The position numbers and the translations under genes were made by a program. A DNA stretch of 64,000 nucleotides, taken from NCBI GenBank assembly GCA_010094045.1, contig ML986692.1, forward strand, positions 104,345-168,344, given 5' to 3'. Below the pieces are notes generated by a model. That model had not been told where the DNA came from. It saw only the letters and a list, made by a program, of their open reading frames with translations, and made no database searches. The DNA comes from Lojkania enalia (lineage: Eukaryota; Ascomycota; Dothideomycetes; Pleosporales). Position 1 is the first letter of the stretch. Every line of letters starts with the position of its first letter. Positions 1 to 11,977 of the stretch are shown in pieces.

Positions 1-290
1 CAAGCTACTCGGTCCGGACGGAGCTTGAGATAGCTCTTGCCGCGCTCAATGTCCTGGCCGTGGGGGTCGTCCAAGTGCGAATAGAGGATCTTCTCGGCGT
101 AGGTCAGGGGGCGGTTGAGGCGCTGGCGCACAATGCTCAGGTTCTCGCTCATCTTCTTGTAGTTGATGTAATGGCCCTTCTCCCAGTTGGTCATCTCGAC
201 CTTGCGGGAGAGGGGAGCATCGCTGACGGTGGCCAATTGCCTCTTTCCAAGGCTCTGGCCGATGCGGCCGAGCCTCGAGAACTTCTGCAT
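1..290 (-). CDS. ACO1: Mitochondrial aconitate hydratase, N-terminal part (runs off window)
   Basis: The gene reads leftward from the ATG at 290-288 and leaves the window after about 96 codons. The first 20-odd residues are basic and Ser/Arg-rich and end in RQLATVSDAP, which fits a mitochondrial import signal. They are followed by near-invariant fungal aconitase sequence, including NYKKMSENLSIVRQRLNRP and the block ILYSHLDDPHGQDIERG. Aconitase interconverts citrate and isocitrate in the TCA cycle through a 4Fe-4S cluster; the cluster cysteines lie beyond the window. There is no frame break in the visible part. It is divergent from the BUD20-like gene, with 759 bp between the two starts. The family assignment is secure from the N-terminus. 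Mitochondrial targeting is inferred from composition. Confidence 0.93.
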   Translation of the reverse strand, partial: MQKFSRLGRIGQSLGKRQLATVSDAPLSRKVEMTNWEKGHYINYKKMSENLSIVRQRLNRPLTYAEKILYSHLDDPHGQDIERGKSYLKLRPDRVA

Positions 291-1049
291 GGTGAGCGAG
301 GGTATGGGGATGGGGGAGGACAGGACGGTGATGGAGGAAGAAGATGAAAAGGTCAGAGAGCTCCGCAAGGTTGCGATAACTAATAGCCAACGGGGGGTAG
401 CTGATTGGCTGCTGCGCCGTTCGCACGGTTGTCCAGGTTGACCTCGGCCGCGTCAAACAAAAGCTGGCGGCAATTATTTCCCGCTGGTCCGCGTTTCACG
501 TGCTCCGGTGGCCAAAAAGGACGCAATTGAGGGCAGGGTCGGGCAGAAGGTGTCGAGTGCAGGACACAGGGGGGCGTTGGAGCTCTGGACGTGCGGATGA
601 AGGAGTGCTGATGGGCTGTGGTGGGTGGTAGCTAGGTATGAGGTCACAAAATGCCTGTCCGCGAGGGAGGGCCCCGCGCGCTCATCGTTGCTTTTGGGCG
701 AGCTTCACGGGCGGCTGATTGGCACCAGATAACGAGCTACACCCCGACCCATCCGACGACATTCAATGATTGCTCGCACCGGCGCATCCTGCGGCGAGTG
801 CGGTACTGTACCGGGAGGTCTGCAGACCTCGTCGAGCGTTGGTGAGGCGGTTCTGGGCTCTCTTCGCCGATAGTGGTGCCCAGGCGAGCCGGAGCTCTAG
901 GAAATCTCTGTCGACCTGCAGACACGCCGCCGCCCGCCGCACGTTCTTCCTGCCCTCCCGCTAGCCGGATCGCCAAAAATTCATTGCGCAGACATAACCG
1001 ATCGCCAACCGCAGCCACCTCCGCGGCCGATAGCGTTAGACAAAACACC
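291..1049. promoter_or_regulatory. Divergent intergenic region between aconitase and BUD20-like genes
   Basis: Both flanking genes start outward from this 759-bp stretch, so it must hold both promoters. It is GC-rich next to the island at 2.8 kb. Overlapping short reading frames here are not supported. I saw no clear TATA box. Confidence 0.5.
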
Positions 1050-1467
1050 ATGCCCGCTATCCGGGGCGCCAAATCGAAGAAGAAGACGAGGCGGTATGCC
1101 CGCGATCTCGACCAGGTCCACGCCGACCTACGCTCCGACCGACACCTTGCCCAGTACAAGGACTCCAAGGCCATCGAAGACTTGCCCGGGTTGGGGCAAT
1201 GGTACTGCAAGGAATGCGCAAAGTGGTTCGAGAGCGAGCCAAACTTTGAGGCGCACCAGAAGGGCAAGGTCCACAAGCGGAGGTGGGATTCCTACACTCC
1301 TGCCGCACGAAGACAACGGAGAGAAGCTGACTGGAGACAGACTGCGCCAGCTCCGCGAGGAACCCTACACCCAGAAGGAAGCAGAGGCTGCCATAGGACT
1401 CAGGACAGACAATGGCAAACGGGCCACCGTGCTGATGGAGGTCGACGATGGGGCTGCCGCAGCTTAA
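1050..1467 (+). CDS. BUD20: BUD20/ZNF593-type zinc-finger protein (60S ribosome export)
   Basis: Two exons, 1050-1282 and 1341-1467, joined over a 58-nt intron (donor GTGGGA, branch-like CTGAC, acceptor ACAG), give 119 residues. The N-terminus is very basic (MPAIRGAKSKKKTRR). The centre holds one U1/JAZ-type C2H2 finger, WYCKECAKWFESEPNFEAHQ, followed by KGKVHKRR. After the splice the C-terminus carries EEPYTQKEAEAAIGL, a block typical of this family. Yeast Bud20 is a shuttling pre-60S factor that helps nuclear export of the large ribosomal subunit; ZNF593 is the human relative. Length matches the family's fungal members. The intron falls inside the conserved helix after the finger, and both sides rejoin in frame. 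The role is inferred from family membership. Confidence 0.88.
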
Positions 1468-1971
1468 AAGTAGTGGGCTTCAAACCGAGAAACAGCGACT
1501 CATGCGGTGTTCCACAGATAAACCAAGTTACGGGATCCGACAGGAAATGAGCATGATTAAGGGGGCACATGGAGTTTTGAATTTCAGGCAGACCCTCCAG
1601 CAGAGAATCTATGCTGCCTAGTTAGGTGCCTACATCAAAAATGCATTGCCCGGCGTCAGGAAAGCCAGCGAAGACCGCTTAGAGAATACGCAGAGGTCCA
1701 AATGATACCCCAAGCAATTCAAAATTCAATAGAAAATCATGGACAAACCCAACCATCATTTCAAATCTCAGAAATTCGTGAATTAGGTATCCACCCATAT
1801 CGGTGCCTGAGTCTGCCTAATCGCTACCTACAACATTGCCTCATGAAAGCCTACCACCAAAATCCGCTATATAATGTGACACAACAAAAAATTCCTCCTG
1901 ACGCCATGCCAACGCTCTAACCAACTTTCCAACGAACCCCTCCACCAGCCTCCCACCCCCAACAATCAAAA
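1468..1971. other. Intergenic, BUD20 3' side and MOG1 5' side
   Basis: 504 bp with no gene supported. The last ~100 bases before the MOG1 start are C/A-rich and pyrimidine-heavy, as in many fungal core promoters. Confidence 0.5.
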
Positions 1972-2760
1972 ATGTCCTTCAGAACCACCGATCTCTACGG
2001 CGGCGCTATCACCGTCGACCTGCCTCTCGGATTCGGAGATGCGAGGTGCGCAACTTTACCAATTCCTAACCTGTAAGACAAGCATGACTAACGCGGCCCA
2101 GCAACATCCGACAAATCCCAGACCACCAGGAAGTCTACCTCGACGCCAACGGATACTCGAGCATCGTCTTCGATATCCTGGAGCGGGTAGAGAAGAGCAG
2201 CGATGAGGAGGCCCTGCAGTACCATTTCCAGGACCTAATTGACGGGACTGGGGACGCGACGAACGTGCTAGGCCAAGGAACGAGTGTGATGGCAAAGGTC
2301 CCGTAAGCATATATTCATGGCTTCTAATGCTTGTGGTGTGGGATGTTAGGGTGTTGTCTTGGGTTCCTGGACGGATGATAATGTCACGTGACATGCGTAT
2401 TTACCGACTACAGTCGAAGCATTTCCACTCTCAGCACTCTACACGTTTTTGAAGCACTTGTCTGACTTGTAACACAGAAATAAACCCGTCTACACACTAA
2501 CCTATATCCAAACGCCACCGACCCCAACCACCGCACCCAAACGCCCTATCCCGGACTTCGTCTCCATCCACCTCATCCTACTGCGCCTCAAGGAGCAGGG
2601 CACCGATATCGTCATCACGGTCAATGTGCCGCATTATCCAGGGGAGTACGTGAAGGTGGCCGAGGGCGAGGCAACGCAGATGATGGAGGATGGGGAGACT
2701 GTGAAGAAGCGGGTTTTGGAGACTTTTGATGTTAAGGATTGGGGGCTTTTTGAGGGGTAG
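1972..2760 (+). CDS. MOG1: Ran-interacting nuclear import protein MOG1
   Basis: Three exons, 1972-2045, 2102-2302 and 2478-2760, give 185 residues. The introns are 56 and 175 nt. Exon 1 begins MSFRTTDLYGGAITVDLP and exon 2 continues IRQIPDHQEVYLDANG; this is the hallmark N-terminal half of Mog1, which presents an acidic and aromatic face to Ran. The C-terminal exon carries the hydrophobic strand FVSIHLILLRLKEQGTDIVI and ends in an acidic tail. Mog1 binds Ran/Gsp1, stimulates nucleotide release and supports nuclear protein import. All three exons keep the frame. The second intron is about three times longer than most introns in this window, but its acceptor (ACACAG) is clear and rejoins a conserved-looking strand. 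It lies directly beside the AT-rich island, which begins after its stop. Confidence 0.88.
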
Positions 2761-3029
2761 ACAGACGGATGTTTGTAGTATCAGGGAATAGGTCTAGAAT
2801 CAATATCCTTGTAATGATTAGGAGAAGGGTTGCAGGAATTGGGCTTCGACGATGTTGCTTCGGCGGTATTGTGACATTTTCGAGGTCATTTATTAAAACT
2901 ACAAACAGCGTGACACCGCCAACTCGTAATTGGATTTGCGTACCGTGTACATGTGAATATTAATGTTTGTCCCTGAACATACCCATCAACTTTTTCAGCC
3001 CTCTGCGTTCCGGCAGCCCTTCCCGTAAA

Positions 3030-3139
3030 CACTATATAAGCACCGCATCCCCCAATCCAGAATCCCCTCTTAGCACACTACACTTCCTCCTATGGTTCTG
3101 AAAAAGTGGTTTGACCAATTTCATATGCCTAACCTATAG
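3030..3139 (+). promoter_or_regulatory. Orphan TATA-type promoter with a 15-codon reading frame
   Basis: A TATATAAG box at about 3033 is followed by a CT-rich stretch typical of a fungal start region and then by an ATG at 3092. That frame stops after 15 codons (TAG at 3137-3139), inside the AT-rich island. It looks like the surviving promoter of a lost gene, or the start of a gene whose exons I cannot follow. Confidence 0.3.
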
Positions 3140-3960
3140 CCTTCTAAAAATTTGCATCTCCACAATGAATGATTAGGCATCGCGACGAAAAACTCCATAC
3201 AAGAATATTCCCAAAAAAAAAAAAGACACGTTCGAAGCACTATAGGAGACTTGTTTCGGACTATTAAAAGACCGTCACCTCCCGAGACATGTAACTAAAG
3301 GAAGATCAGAATGAAGTGCATATTACGCTATGCTTTAAATATACATTTTCCCTACCGTTTGGAAACCCCAGGTTTTAAGAATCTATGAGAGACTCAGTCG
3401 GACTTGTCAAATTATGGACCTCAAGAGTCCTAGAGTGAAAAGATAAAAAACAATTAAAGAGCAGAACAGTGATTCTTCGCAATCAATCTGTTGCACGGCG
3501 CTACAAAGCCCGGGATTTTGTATGGAGGATGAAGTGAAAAGACAAATAACATCTGGAAATCTTCATTATGTGCTAGTATAAATTCGTGATCTTGGACAGC
3601 ATGATCGTGGCTGGAATTCAGTCTGCACTAAAATAAAAAAAAAACCGATAGCAGATTCCATAATTTGAAACTAGCCACGGTCACTCCAAAACTACTAGCT
3701 AGGTTAAAACATGCTAGGGAATCTTTTTGCCAAACTTCAATTCCTCTTTATGCTTCCGAAAGCTTCACAGCTACGAAATTTATCAGTCTGCTATTTCATA
3801 GAGTCCTAGATTCCCGCTGAATACTATGGGTGCAAGCTCCATGCCCCAAAAGAATTACGAGGCAGCTATATGGGAACTATCTTCTTGCCTCGAAAATTCC
3901 CAAGCGTGGGCGGGAATGTAGTTAATCGTCATTGGACTTCTCCCCGCCTCCGTAGAAAAA

Positions 3961-3963
<3 letters not shown>

Positions 3964-3989
<26 letters not shown>
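3964..3989 (+). repeat. Poly(A) tract, 26 nt
   Basis: An uninterrupted run of A in the AT-rich island, flanked by CTC and TTCC. It is one of five runs of 15 or more A in the window, all with A on the + strand. Confidence 0.9.
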
Positions 3990-3991
<2 letters not shown>

Positions 3992-6289
3992 CCAATCGTT
4001 TGCTCATATCGCAGCAGCCGGTACCTTACAAAAGCCCAAATCATTGCCTCAAAGATCCCAAGACTAGAGGACATAGTGCGGACGGTCTCCTTGAATTACC
4101 CCAAGGCGCATTCCACATCTTTTGGCGACCCTTTGATATTTCTAGGAGCCAGCCTTGGATTAGATCACTAATGCATTTGTTGTATCTCCCAAAACATGCA
4201 GTTCTACTAGGACATGGTGCCGAAGCTCAGACACGTCCTCTGGATGGGTAAGAGCCACTGTCGCAAAAGAAAGGAGCGGAATTTGATGGAGCCAGTCCAA
4301 AATAATGGGGAGAATAAGCAATGTTGGGATCTGGCGCGATAGTTAAAAGTCGTAGGATGGGCAAGCTATGACAAACCGGACTACCAACACGTTCTTCGAA
4401 TGTGCCATTAAGATGTCATCCCAGTGGCAGTGATGGAGAATTTTGCTGGAGGCTTTCCAAAATCAGTGATCGAAAGGCCCTTGTTGGGGTCCCGTGTACT
4501 GGTTCAAAATATTTTCATTGACGGACATTTCTTCTAAAAGGTGTATGAGGAATTTACAGCCAATTGAATCATGGTAGATTCACTAGGCACATTCTAAAAT
4601 AATGTATAAACGCCAAGGACGTTGGAAGCCGGCGCACTAGTTTACATTCATCTACTCGAACGAAGTCATGGCTTGGTACTAACTTCGAAAATTTCAACAC
4701 ACGCTCTGCTCTCCACTTTCTCCGCTCAAACTTGAACAAAAATTGGTTCTCATACTAGGTGATGGCAGAACAAAGATTGTAGATGCTTTCGGATTATTCT
4801 GTTGCCTGCCCGGATTTTTAGCCAAAAGATACTGTCTCGGGGGATTATGTTCTCGAAGGAACGAATACTGTGCTGATCGTTGCCAATATCAAAAGAATGA
4901 CGGAAAGTTTCAGTAGATTTTTTGACAAATTTCCAAAGAAAACAAAACAGGAAAAAAACAGAAGAACTTGCCTACCAACTCATATTAGGTCGATAGAGAG
5001 TTTCATGTTTTCCAGGATAGACGCCGCTAGCTAATGCTTCTGGTTGAGTTCCCATAACTTCCAGTTATTTCGCTTCGCCCGTCTCCCAAGACCTGGCACC
5101 TTAGTTAGGGTGAATGGGATTTACGAATTGTGAGACGATGATACGCTCTTGTTGATTACCCACTCAACTACTAGACCACTAGTCACTTGCTTAAAGAAGC
5201 AGTAGTGATTCCAGTGGCGCTATTTTGAAATTTGAAGGTAGGTGCTGGTATATTTATTTATATTGTGATAGGGAATAAGGCGTCCTACTCTTCGCATTCA
5301 ACAAAAATCGTGCTTCTACCAATTTATGTTGGCCTCGAAGCGTGCAGTATCGAGCGATATCTAACTCGGAAGCCTTCAACGAATGGTTCGTATCTTTTCC
5401 TAACAACACAGAGACAAGAAAAACGACGCATATATGCACCAAGCCAAATGTGACCCATTAGCTATCATGCTGAGAGCTAGACCTAAAATCCAAAAACAAT
5501 CGCTAGCATGAGCTAGTATGGTTAAAAAAATTTGTTCGGAATTGCTACAAGATACCTACGCATACTGTCGTGGAAATATTGCAATTGAAATAGTAGATGC
5601 CGTATTATATATCGCCTGAATATGGATTCGAAATCCATACCGCATGGGTAAATGCGGGTAGAAAAAATCATTTCACCTACGTCAATACCAAAAGCAGTAA
5701 CATGCAATTTATGAGTGTGGAGACTTCTGGTTTTAGATGTGAAAATATCACTACTGTTCGACGAATGCAATAAAATACCCAGACCTCTCCAATATGGTGA
5801 AAATAAGTGCTAGTATTCGAAAAATTCGACTTCGGGAAACTTATGTTGTCTTTTCGAATCAATCCTCCAGGTAACTCCTCGAATCCAACTTGAAGAGAAA
5901 CGGGGAGAGTACACCCTAACGCGGGCCTCTATGTGTAAATTTTACCTCTCACTTTTCCTGGACAATTACCAAATACATAAATCAGCACTAGTCTTGAAAA
6001 ACCTATTTTTACTGATCCATGCTGTGCTGGCCATTCAAAAGTTACAAGCATCAGCCTAATTGACGCTTGAACAAAGCAAGAAGGAAACTATCTGGGGACT
6101 GGCGCCATGCGGATCTCCTTGCCGACGTCTACCTCTCAAAACTTGATCTAGGATAATGCAAATACCTTCTTGGAGAGACTTATGGGCAACTTTCATGAAA
6201 CCGTTATATTGAACACTAAAAGGGATATCACCTGCTACAAAAGTTCGGGAAGAAATGTTGAAAAATAGGTTCTCTATCTACCAGAGCTG

Positions 6290-6526
6290 TCTTTAATCAC
6301 GCTGAAGACTAACGCATGTCGGGAAACAGTCGATGGATTGGAAACGTTTCTATCCCAGCTCGATTTCTTGATCGAGAACACAAAGTTTACTCAGTTAGAC
6401 TTATGCAAAACAAAAAGATTCCCATCTTTAGGTAATGGGTTCGAAAATTCTGATTCAACAAAAAGACTTGTGGAGAAATGCCATGAAAATGTTCTCGCGG
6501 AAGTTATACGACTGGCAGATTTTTAA
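6290..6526 (+). pseudogene. Coding-like fossil of unknown family
   Basis: The frame across this stretch reads ETVDGLETFLSQLDFLIE, then LDLCKTKRF and RLVEKCHENVLAEVIRLADF, before a stop at 6524-6526. The amphipathic, Leu/Glu/Lys-rich composition looks like real protein rather than random AT-rich sequence. No start or splice context fits. I do not recognise the family; an eroded fungal signalling or heterokaryon-type protein is only a guess. Confidence 0.25.
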
Positions 6527-8280
6527 CCGGAGACCACTATTAATTCAAAAGTCATTCTCCGGGTCGTTATGCTCTTCTCAAAGATAAAATCCTGGATACG
6601 TGGAGAGCCAGATGCCACTTTATTTCTATAGAATGAGCACAACAATTCTCTAAATCAGAGGCCTACTCTGTTAAGTCTTCAATTTCCTAAAAACGAGAAG
6701 AGAAGGGCTCATGCTGAGCACTGAACCGAGGTTTGACAAATATCATCGAAACAATGACTTATTGTCTCCATTACCAAAGGTTCTCTTTCGCGCATGAAGC
6801 ACGGGCCACTCGAAGACCTTAAAAGGATGAACTTACGTTGAGTACCAGAGGCGGGATTCGAAAATCATTAGACATGATATGGAATATATTGGAGAGTTTT
6901 TAGGAGAGGACCTTCTTATCCTCATAGAGTCCGAGAACTGAGTCTTGAGAGAGAGAGACTCTAAAGATTGGTGATAGAAACTGAGGACATGTTCTCCTAT
7001 GCTATCCTGAAAAATAGAATGCCAATATATTAATGCAGAAAGAATAAAAATAGGGTTCCTATTTGCCTAGAGGACTTATTGGAGTAAAATGAAGATTACT
7101 GGCGCATATGGGACTTGAAACAAAGCTGCCTTTATTTGCAATCACAACACTGGCGTAGCGACAGAGAAAAGATTCGTCGAAAGAACAAATGCTCCCCTCA
7201 CTACCAAAACACCTCTAAAAATTGGGACATGGCTTTACAGTCTTCAACTCGCATATATCAGGAAGATCTACGCCAATGAAAGTATTCTAGTCTTCTCTAT
7301 GGCTAAACTTTTATGCCATATGGACTTCAAGAAACTATGTACAGCAATCCCGAGACTAGTCTTAAAATCGAAACATCAGTTTTCCTTTACTAAGGCATTA
7401 AATCCACTATGTACGCATTGCAATTGCAGAGACAGGGGATGAATAGTATGCCCATGTTCTAGCGCCTACAACCTCATATAAATCTCGTCGAAGCTGAATT
7501 CAAGTACCAAGATTTCACGCACTATGCTTGGGAATGAGAAGAATCGGACAATTTGAGGAATATGGGCTACTCTCTTCTTTATATATGCTCTTCGACTACG
7601 CGATGCCACTGGGTTACCAAACTGACCTCTCATAGCCTGCGGGCTCGTTTTTAAAAGTGGACTATCGGGCCATTCATGTGTTCCATTCTTCTTCACGGAA
7701 GGGGTTCAGGAAAGATTGGTGTGTAGTCTACTCTCTTCTTCAAATTTGACTGAGGTCCTGCGACGGAACTGCGCTATCGAATCTGAGCCAGGTATTTCAA
7801 AACTATCAGAAGATAACCGGTCATGTTGTCACTTAATGATAAGAAATATCTAGCAAGGGTACATAATCGCTGACTTGGTCCAAAGCATGGCCAATTGTAG
7901 AGCCCTGTGGTACAAGACAGCGCTTTCGTGAAGCTTAATGATGCATGTACTGCAAAAAAAAAAACCAAAGCCCATTAGAGGATATGAGTCTATCGACTTA
8001 CAAAACACAACAATCAAATGGCGGGAGTTTACGACTTGACTGACTGGTCTCTAAAATACTCCTTATGGAACTTTTATGGAACCACAATCGGAATTCACGA
8101 ATAGGGATGTCCGATAATTGGTTCCACTCACAACTAGGGAACTGAATAAGAGCAAAAATGTGCCATGTCATGTCCACTACCCTCGACAGCCACCTTTCTT
8201 AGAAATGCCACATCGGGATTCGATGTGTTGGTAGCTCCAACGTATGAAAATATTCTCTGATTACGATCCTACGTCTCCCC

Positions 8281-8295
8281 AAAAAAAAAAAAAAA
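8281..8295 (+). repeat. Poly(A) tract, 15 nt
   Basis: A run of A following CTCCCC and followed by TTATTTTTTC in the AT-rich island. Confidence 0.85.
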
Positions 8296-10189
8296 TTATT
8301 TTTTCTCGAAATTTGCAAGAAGCGATTCGCAAGAATTCCGAATTCTCACTGAAAATGAGACCTCGATCAACACCGCTTAAAATTGTTCGTGTGAGAACGA
8401 TGATTGCCTAGACCCATGATCAACTATAATCGTATTAACTTGATCGAAATAGACGAGAGAATAGACCATGGGAATGATTGCGCACAAAGGCCTTCATATA
8501 GCAAGGTTAGGTCCTATCGATTAAATAACTAAAAATAAGGAAATCAGGAAATGTATGAAATTACCGTCGAAATGCAAGGATTCAACAGTAATTGAATATT
8601 GTGCACTATTTCCTCCACGATGAAACTATTAAATCTGTCATGGTGCCTACCTAATAAAGATGTCCAGGGGCGATGCTGCGGGCCCAGCATATATTCCGAA
8701 ACATGGTAGACAATTGACAATGCAGCATCCAATAGTCTATACACTAGCAAAATCTAACTATATACCTAGAAACAGTCTACAATATTCAGGTTCGTTGGTA
8801 AATTTGAGGGTCAGAAGTATAACTCGTACTCCCCACACTAGCACGACGGTCTTGCGCCGATAGCGGACATTGGTCTATGTGTTTTTATACAGTCTTGTTC
8901 TTCAAAGGACTCAGTTCCAGTTTTGAGATGGGTATCTCCTGTTTCTAAAAGAGGTCAAGAACAACACCACGCATGTCTGGGACTGGCCATCTTGACTAAA
9001 AACAATCAACATATTGCTGAATGTCTAATTAGGTATATAAGGATAGCATAGTATTCATACTTGTCTACGACTACATTAAATGCTATCTAGAAGCTTTGAA
9101 GAACGTTAATGTCATTCTCGTGGTAAAATTTATATAGAAAGACATATTCTGAGTATGTCTTACATCTGTAAGCAGGAGGGGGTGGAGACTGTATAGGGTG
9201 GTATAGATGGATGTATTGACGACGTTCCTTGACCTCTCGGTCAAAGTACGGCGGGGGAATATATAGTACATAAGACTGCTTAGTCAAGGGCTGCACAGCT
9301 GACCAGGCACGTGACCTAAGCTTACAACATCCAAAAAAAAAACCCGACTAGTCTGGTACGATGGCAGCGTATTTTCCTAGGACTGATATACCTGCACGCC
9401 ATCTCAATAAGCTGGGCTTAATTAGAACCTTCCTAAAGTCAAAGACGTCGTATAAGAGCGTCACTTAAATCAGGTCTCTAACGTGGGTAAACATATTTAA
9501 GATAGGAGTAGAGTGATTTTCGTAATATGGAGACTTGATTTGAACGTTTAGTGACCAAAATGAAGCATTTAGAATTGTAGTCAATTTTTGTTCATACTCT
9601 TGGGTAGTCGATTCCCCAAACTCAGTGTAGCAAAAGATAAACTTTTAATGAAATAGGTTATTGTGTAATGTAACTTAGCGTTCTCTTAGGCGTTCATTAA
9701 GCGAACATCACGATTATTATTTGACCAGAATTTGAATAATACTATCGACCACGAACAGATTCTGTTGAAATGGGTCAGTATCCTTAGGATGTCCCGTCGT
9801 GACTCCAATTCTGAGCGGCGAGGGCGTAATTGTATTTCAGGATAACATAGATACATGCATGGTAGTATATCTGATTAAAAGTTCTTATCAAAGTGACCTT
9901 GAGGCTTAGGAATAAATGTGCTGCCCCTAGGAAGCAACCTTTGGCAAGCGCACAAAAAACAACATTCTTATAAGAAAATGTTGCAATAAAGTAGAAACCA
10001 TGGTACTACAAAATCCCCTTAGATCAGTTCTACTATACTACGCTAATAAAGAGATTAAACAGAGGAAGAAAGATCCCTGTAGACTGTACAAATAGGAAAG
10101 AAATACATGCGGGTATGCTTCCTTAAGGAAATATACAATTCACTCTGAAATTTGATAGCATGTTGCTCTATATTGGGGACGAGAATCCC

Positions 10190-11684
10190 CTATTGAATTG
10201 TCCAAGACGAGTGCTGGTGCGACTTATGAGCAGTCAAGTAACACATAAAGCAGTAGTCAAAGTCAGGACACTCTTTACAATGAAAGACGGGACCAATGAT
10301 ATACTATTCCCGCAGAGAACCGTTAGCCAACTTTCATTGTTCAATTAGAGATGCTTACCTCGTTGTCGATGTCGAAAGGTACACATCCGTCACACGCAAA
10401 AAAACCATGTGTTGACGCTTTAAGACTAGCTAATCGTTCATCTCGTCTCTTGTCCGCGTCAAGAAGATTGAGCTGTGCTGCAGTTGCATTTCCTAGTAAG
10501 CCTTGATTGTCGTATATAACCGCAATATCGTAGAGCGTCCACTGCCACTCTGGCTCTTTGGTTGCAATTATCGTTGGGGTAAGCCCAGCCTCTAGTAGAA
10601 GGCTCACTGCCTCGAACGTATTCCTCCGACATGCCAAGTGAAGTGGCGTCCACTTATTCAAATCCCTCCCTTCCTTGAAACTCCAATGTGGTAAGAGTAG
10701 TTTTAAAATATTCGGAGTTGTTGAGAGAGCGGCATAATGGATTGCTGACCAACCTCTCATATCCTCTTGATTAACATCTGAGCCTATTTCGAGGAGATAT
10801 AGAGTGATGTCTGTCAATTCTTTGTAGACAGCGAAGTGGAGTGCAGTTTTGCCTTCAAGCACACTCATGGTAGGGTCGAAATTATGTTTGTCGACTAGGT
10901 ATTGGAGAACCGGGAGGCCACCCATCATTGCAGCAATAATTGGGTGATGATACTGTCCACCAGGGGCTGTAACACTTGCACCTTTGCTGATAAAAAGCTC
11001 TGCCAGATCGGTATATCCATTGACAAGAGCGTTTTGAAGAGCCTGGCCACACGCCTTCTCTGTAAAATCGGCCTTCTCAAGTAGACGAGCAACAAGTTTC
11101 TTCATTCCACGAATTGTAGCCTCCTCTATAATTGAATCATCAGTGTTCATGAAAACGGCTCCTGCATCCAGAAGAATGTTAATGGTAGATTCAGCTCCAC
11201 GATCTTCTTGCATAGCCGCCTCGAGAGCAGTACCATAAAACCCTCCCGACGCGTTCACATCTGCTCCTCGTGTTATTAGCAATGCCACAGTGTCATCCTG
11301 ACATGAGAATGCCGCTGCCTGTAAAGCACTACCGAAGTAGCCTGCGGTGACATTGACCTCTGCTCCCCTATCCAGCAGAAACTCTACGACGTTAGAATCC
11401 CCTCTATACGCGGCCATATGCAAAGCCGTGCCATTCTCTCCTCCTTCGGCATTAATTTGTGCTCCACGGCTCAAGATTGCATCTATAAGGTCGCAATTTC
11501 CAATTAATGCAGCAAAATATAGGAGAACATTGATTCTTTCACAGGATGAAGACCTTGGGTTCTCAAAGTATATGCCATCAGGTCCAGTGCCAGCAAGCCA
11601 TCCCCAATTCAAATACCTCGATTTTGAAAGTTCAAGAAGATCCAATATGAGAGGAACGAGCTCAGAAGCATGCTTGGAAAACAT
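10190..11684 (-). CDS. Ankyrin-repeat protein with C-terminal ZZ zinc finger
   Basis: Two exons, 11684-10359 and 10303-10190, joined over a 55-nt intron (donor GTAAGC, acceptor AATAG), give 479 residues. About nine to ten ankyrin repeats fill residues 50-400, with canonical pieces such as GTALHMAAYRG, ADVNASGG and KWTPLHLACRRN. The splice completes a ZZ-type finger: HGFFACDGC in exon 1, then HCKECPDFDYCFMCYL and HKSHQH in exon 2. Without the splice the finger is cut in half. Ankyrin plus ZZ is the usual C-terminal end of fungal NACHT/STAND (NLR-like) proteins; here no NACHT domain precedes it. The frame stays open upstream to a stop at 11739-11741 without another ATG, so the true start may be in an upstream exon and the N-terminus is uncertain. 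It would act as a protein-binding scaffold; ligand unknown. Confidence 0.8.
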
Positions 11685-11959
11685 TCTGGCCGTGGCAGCT
11701 GGACAATTGTATAACTCTAAGAAAGGACCAGAATCATCTCAGGAAAGGATATTTTCCAGATCCGGATTCTCGGGCTCTTAAGGGATGCTGGTTGCGCAAC
11801 TTCAATAGTCCAGCCTAGGGCCATATCCCCTTCGTTGAAAATCGGTTGGGAGAGATGTGGAAACAAAAAGGGAATAGTGGGCGGCTGAAAAGCACATTAT
11901 AAAATCATCCTGAGTTTTTGAGTCAATCGGGGCGACTCTGTATATACTAGACTCCAAAA

Positions 11960-11977
11960 ATATATATATATATATAT
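11960..11977. repeat. (AT)n microsatellite
   Basis: Nine AT dinucleotide units in a row between the ankyrin-ZZ and chitinase genes. Confidence 0.85.

Larger units (their letters stand above)
2761..10189. other. AT-rich, gene-poor island (7.4 kb)
   Basis: No intact gene is supported across this stretch. Reading frames are short (about 60-80 codons), scattered over all frames and rich in TAG/TAA. Homopolymer A runs and CTAG/TATA words are frequent. A few pieces look like eroded coding sequence (see 6290-6526), but I could not assign a family. No terminal repeats, reverse transcriptase or transposase motifs were seen. It could be an old transposon or gene-rich block decayed by mutation, perhaps RIP; base-pair counts would be needed to say so. 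It ends exactly where the ankyrin-ZZ gene's last exon begins. Confidence 0.6.

Noticed and set aside
4000..4251. 83-codon frame with an ankyrin-like LLGHGAEAQTRPLDG end
   Set aside because: One short resemblance only; the next codons contain stops and no further repeat could be found.
5610..5645. Imperfect palindrome around ATGGATTCGAAATCCAT
   Set aside because: Short dyad in AT-rich DNA with no gene nearby; expected by chance.
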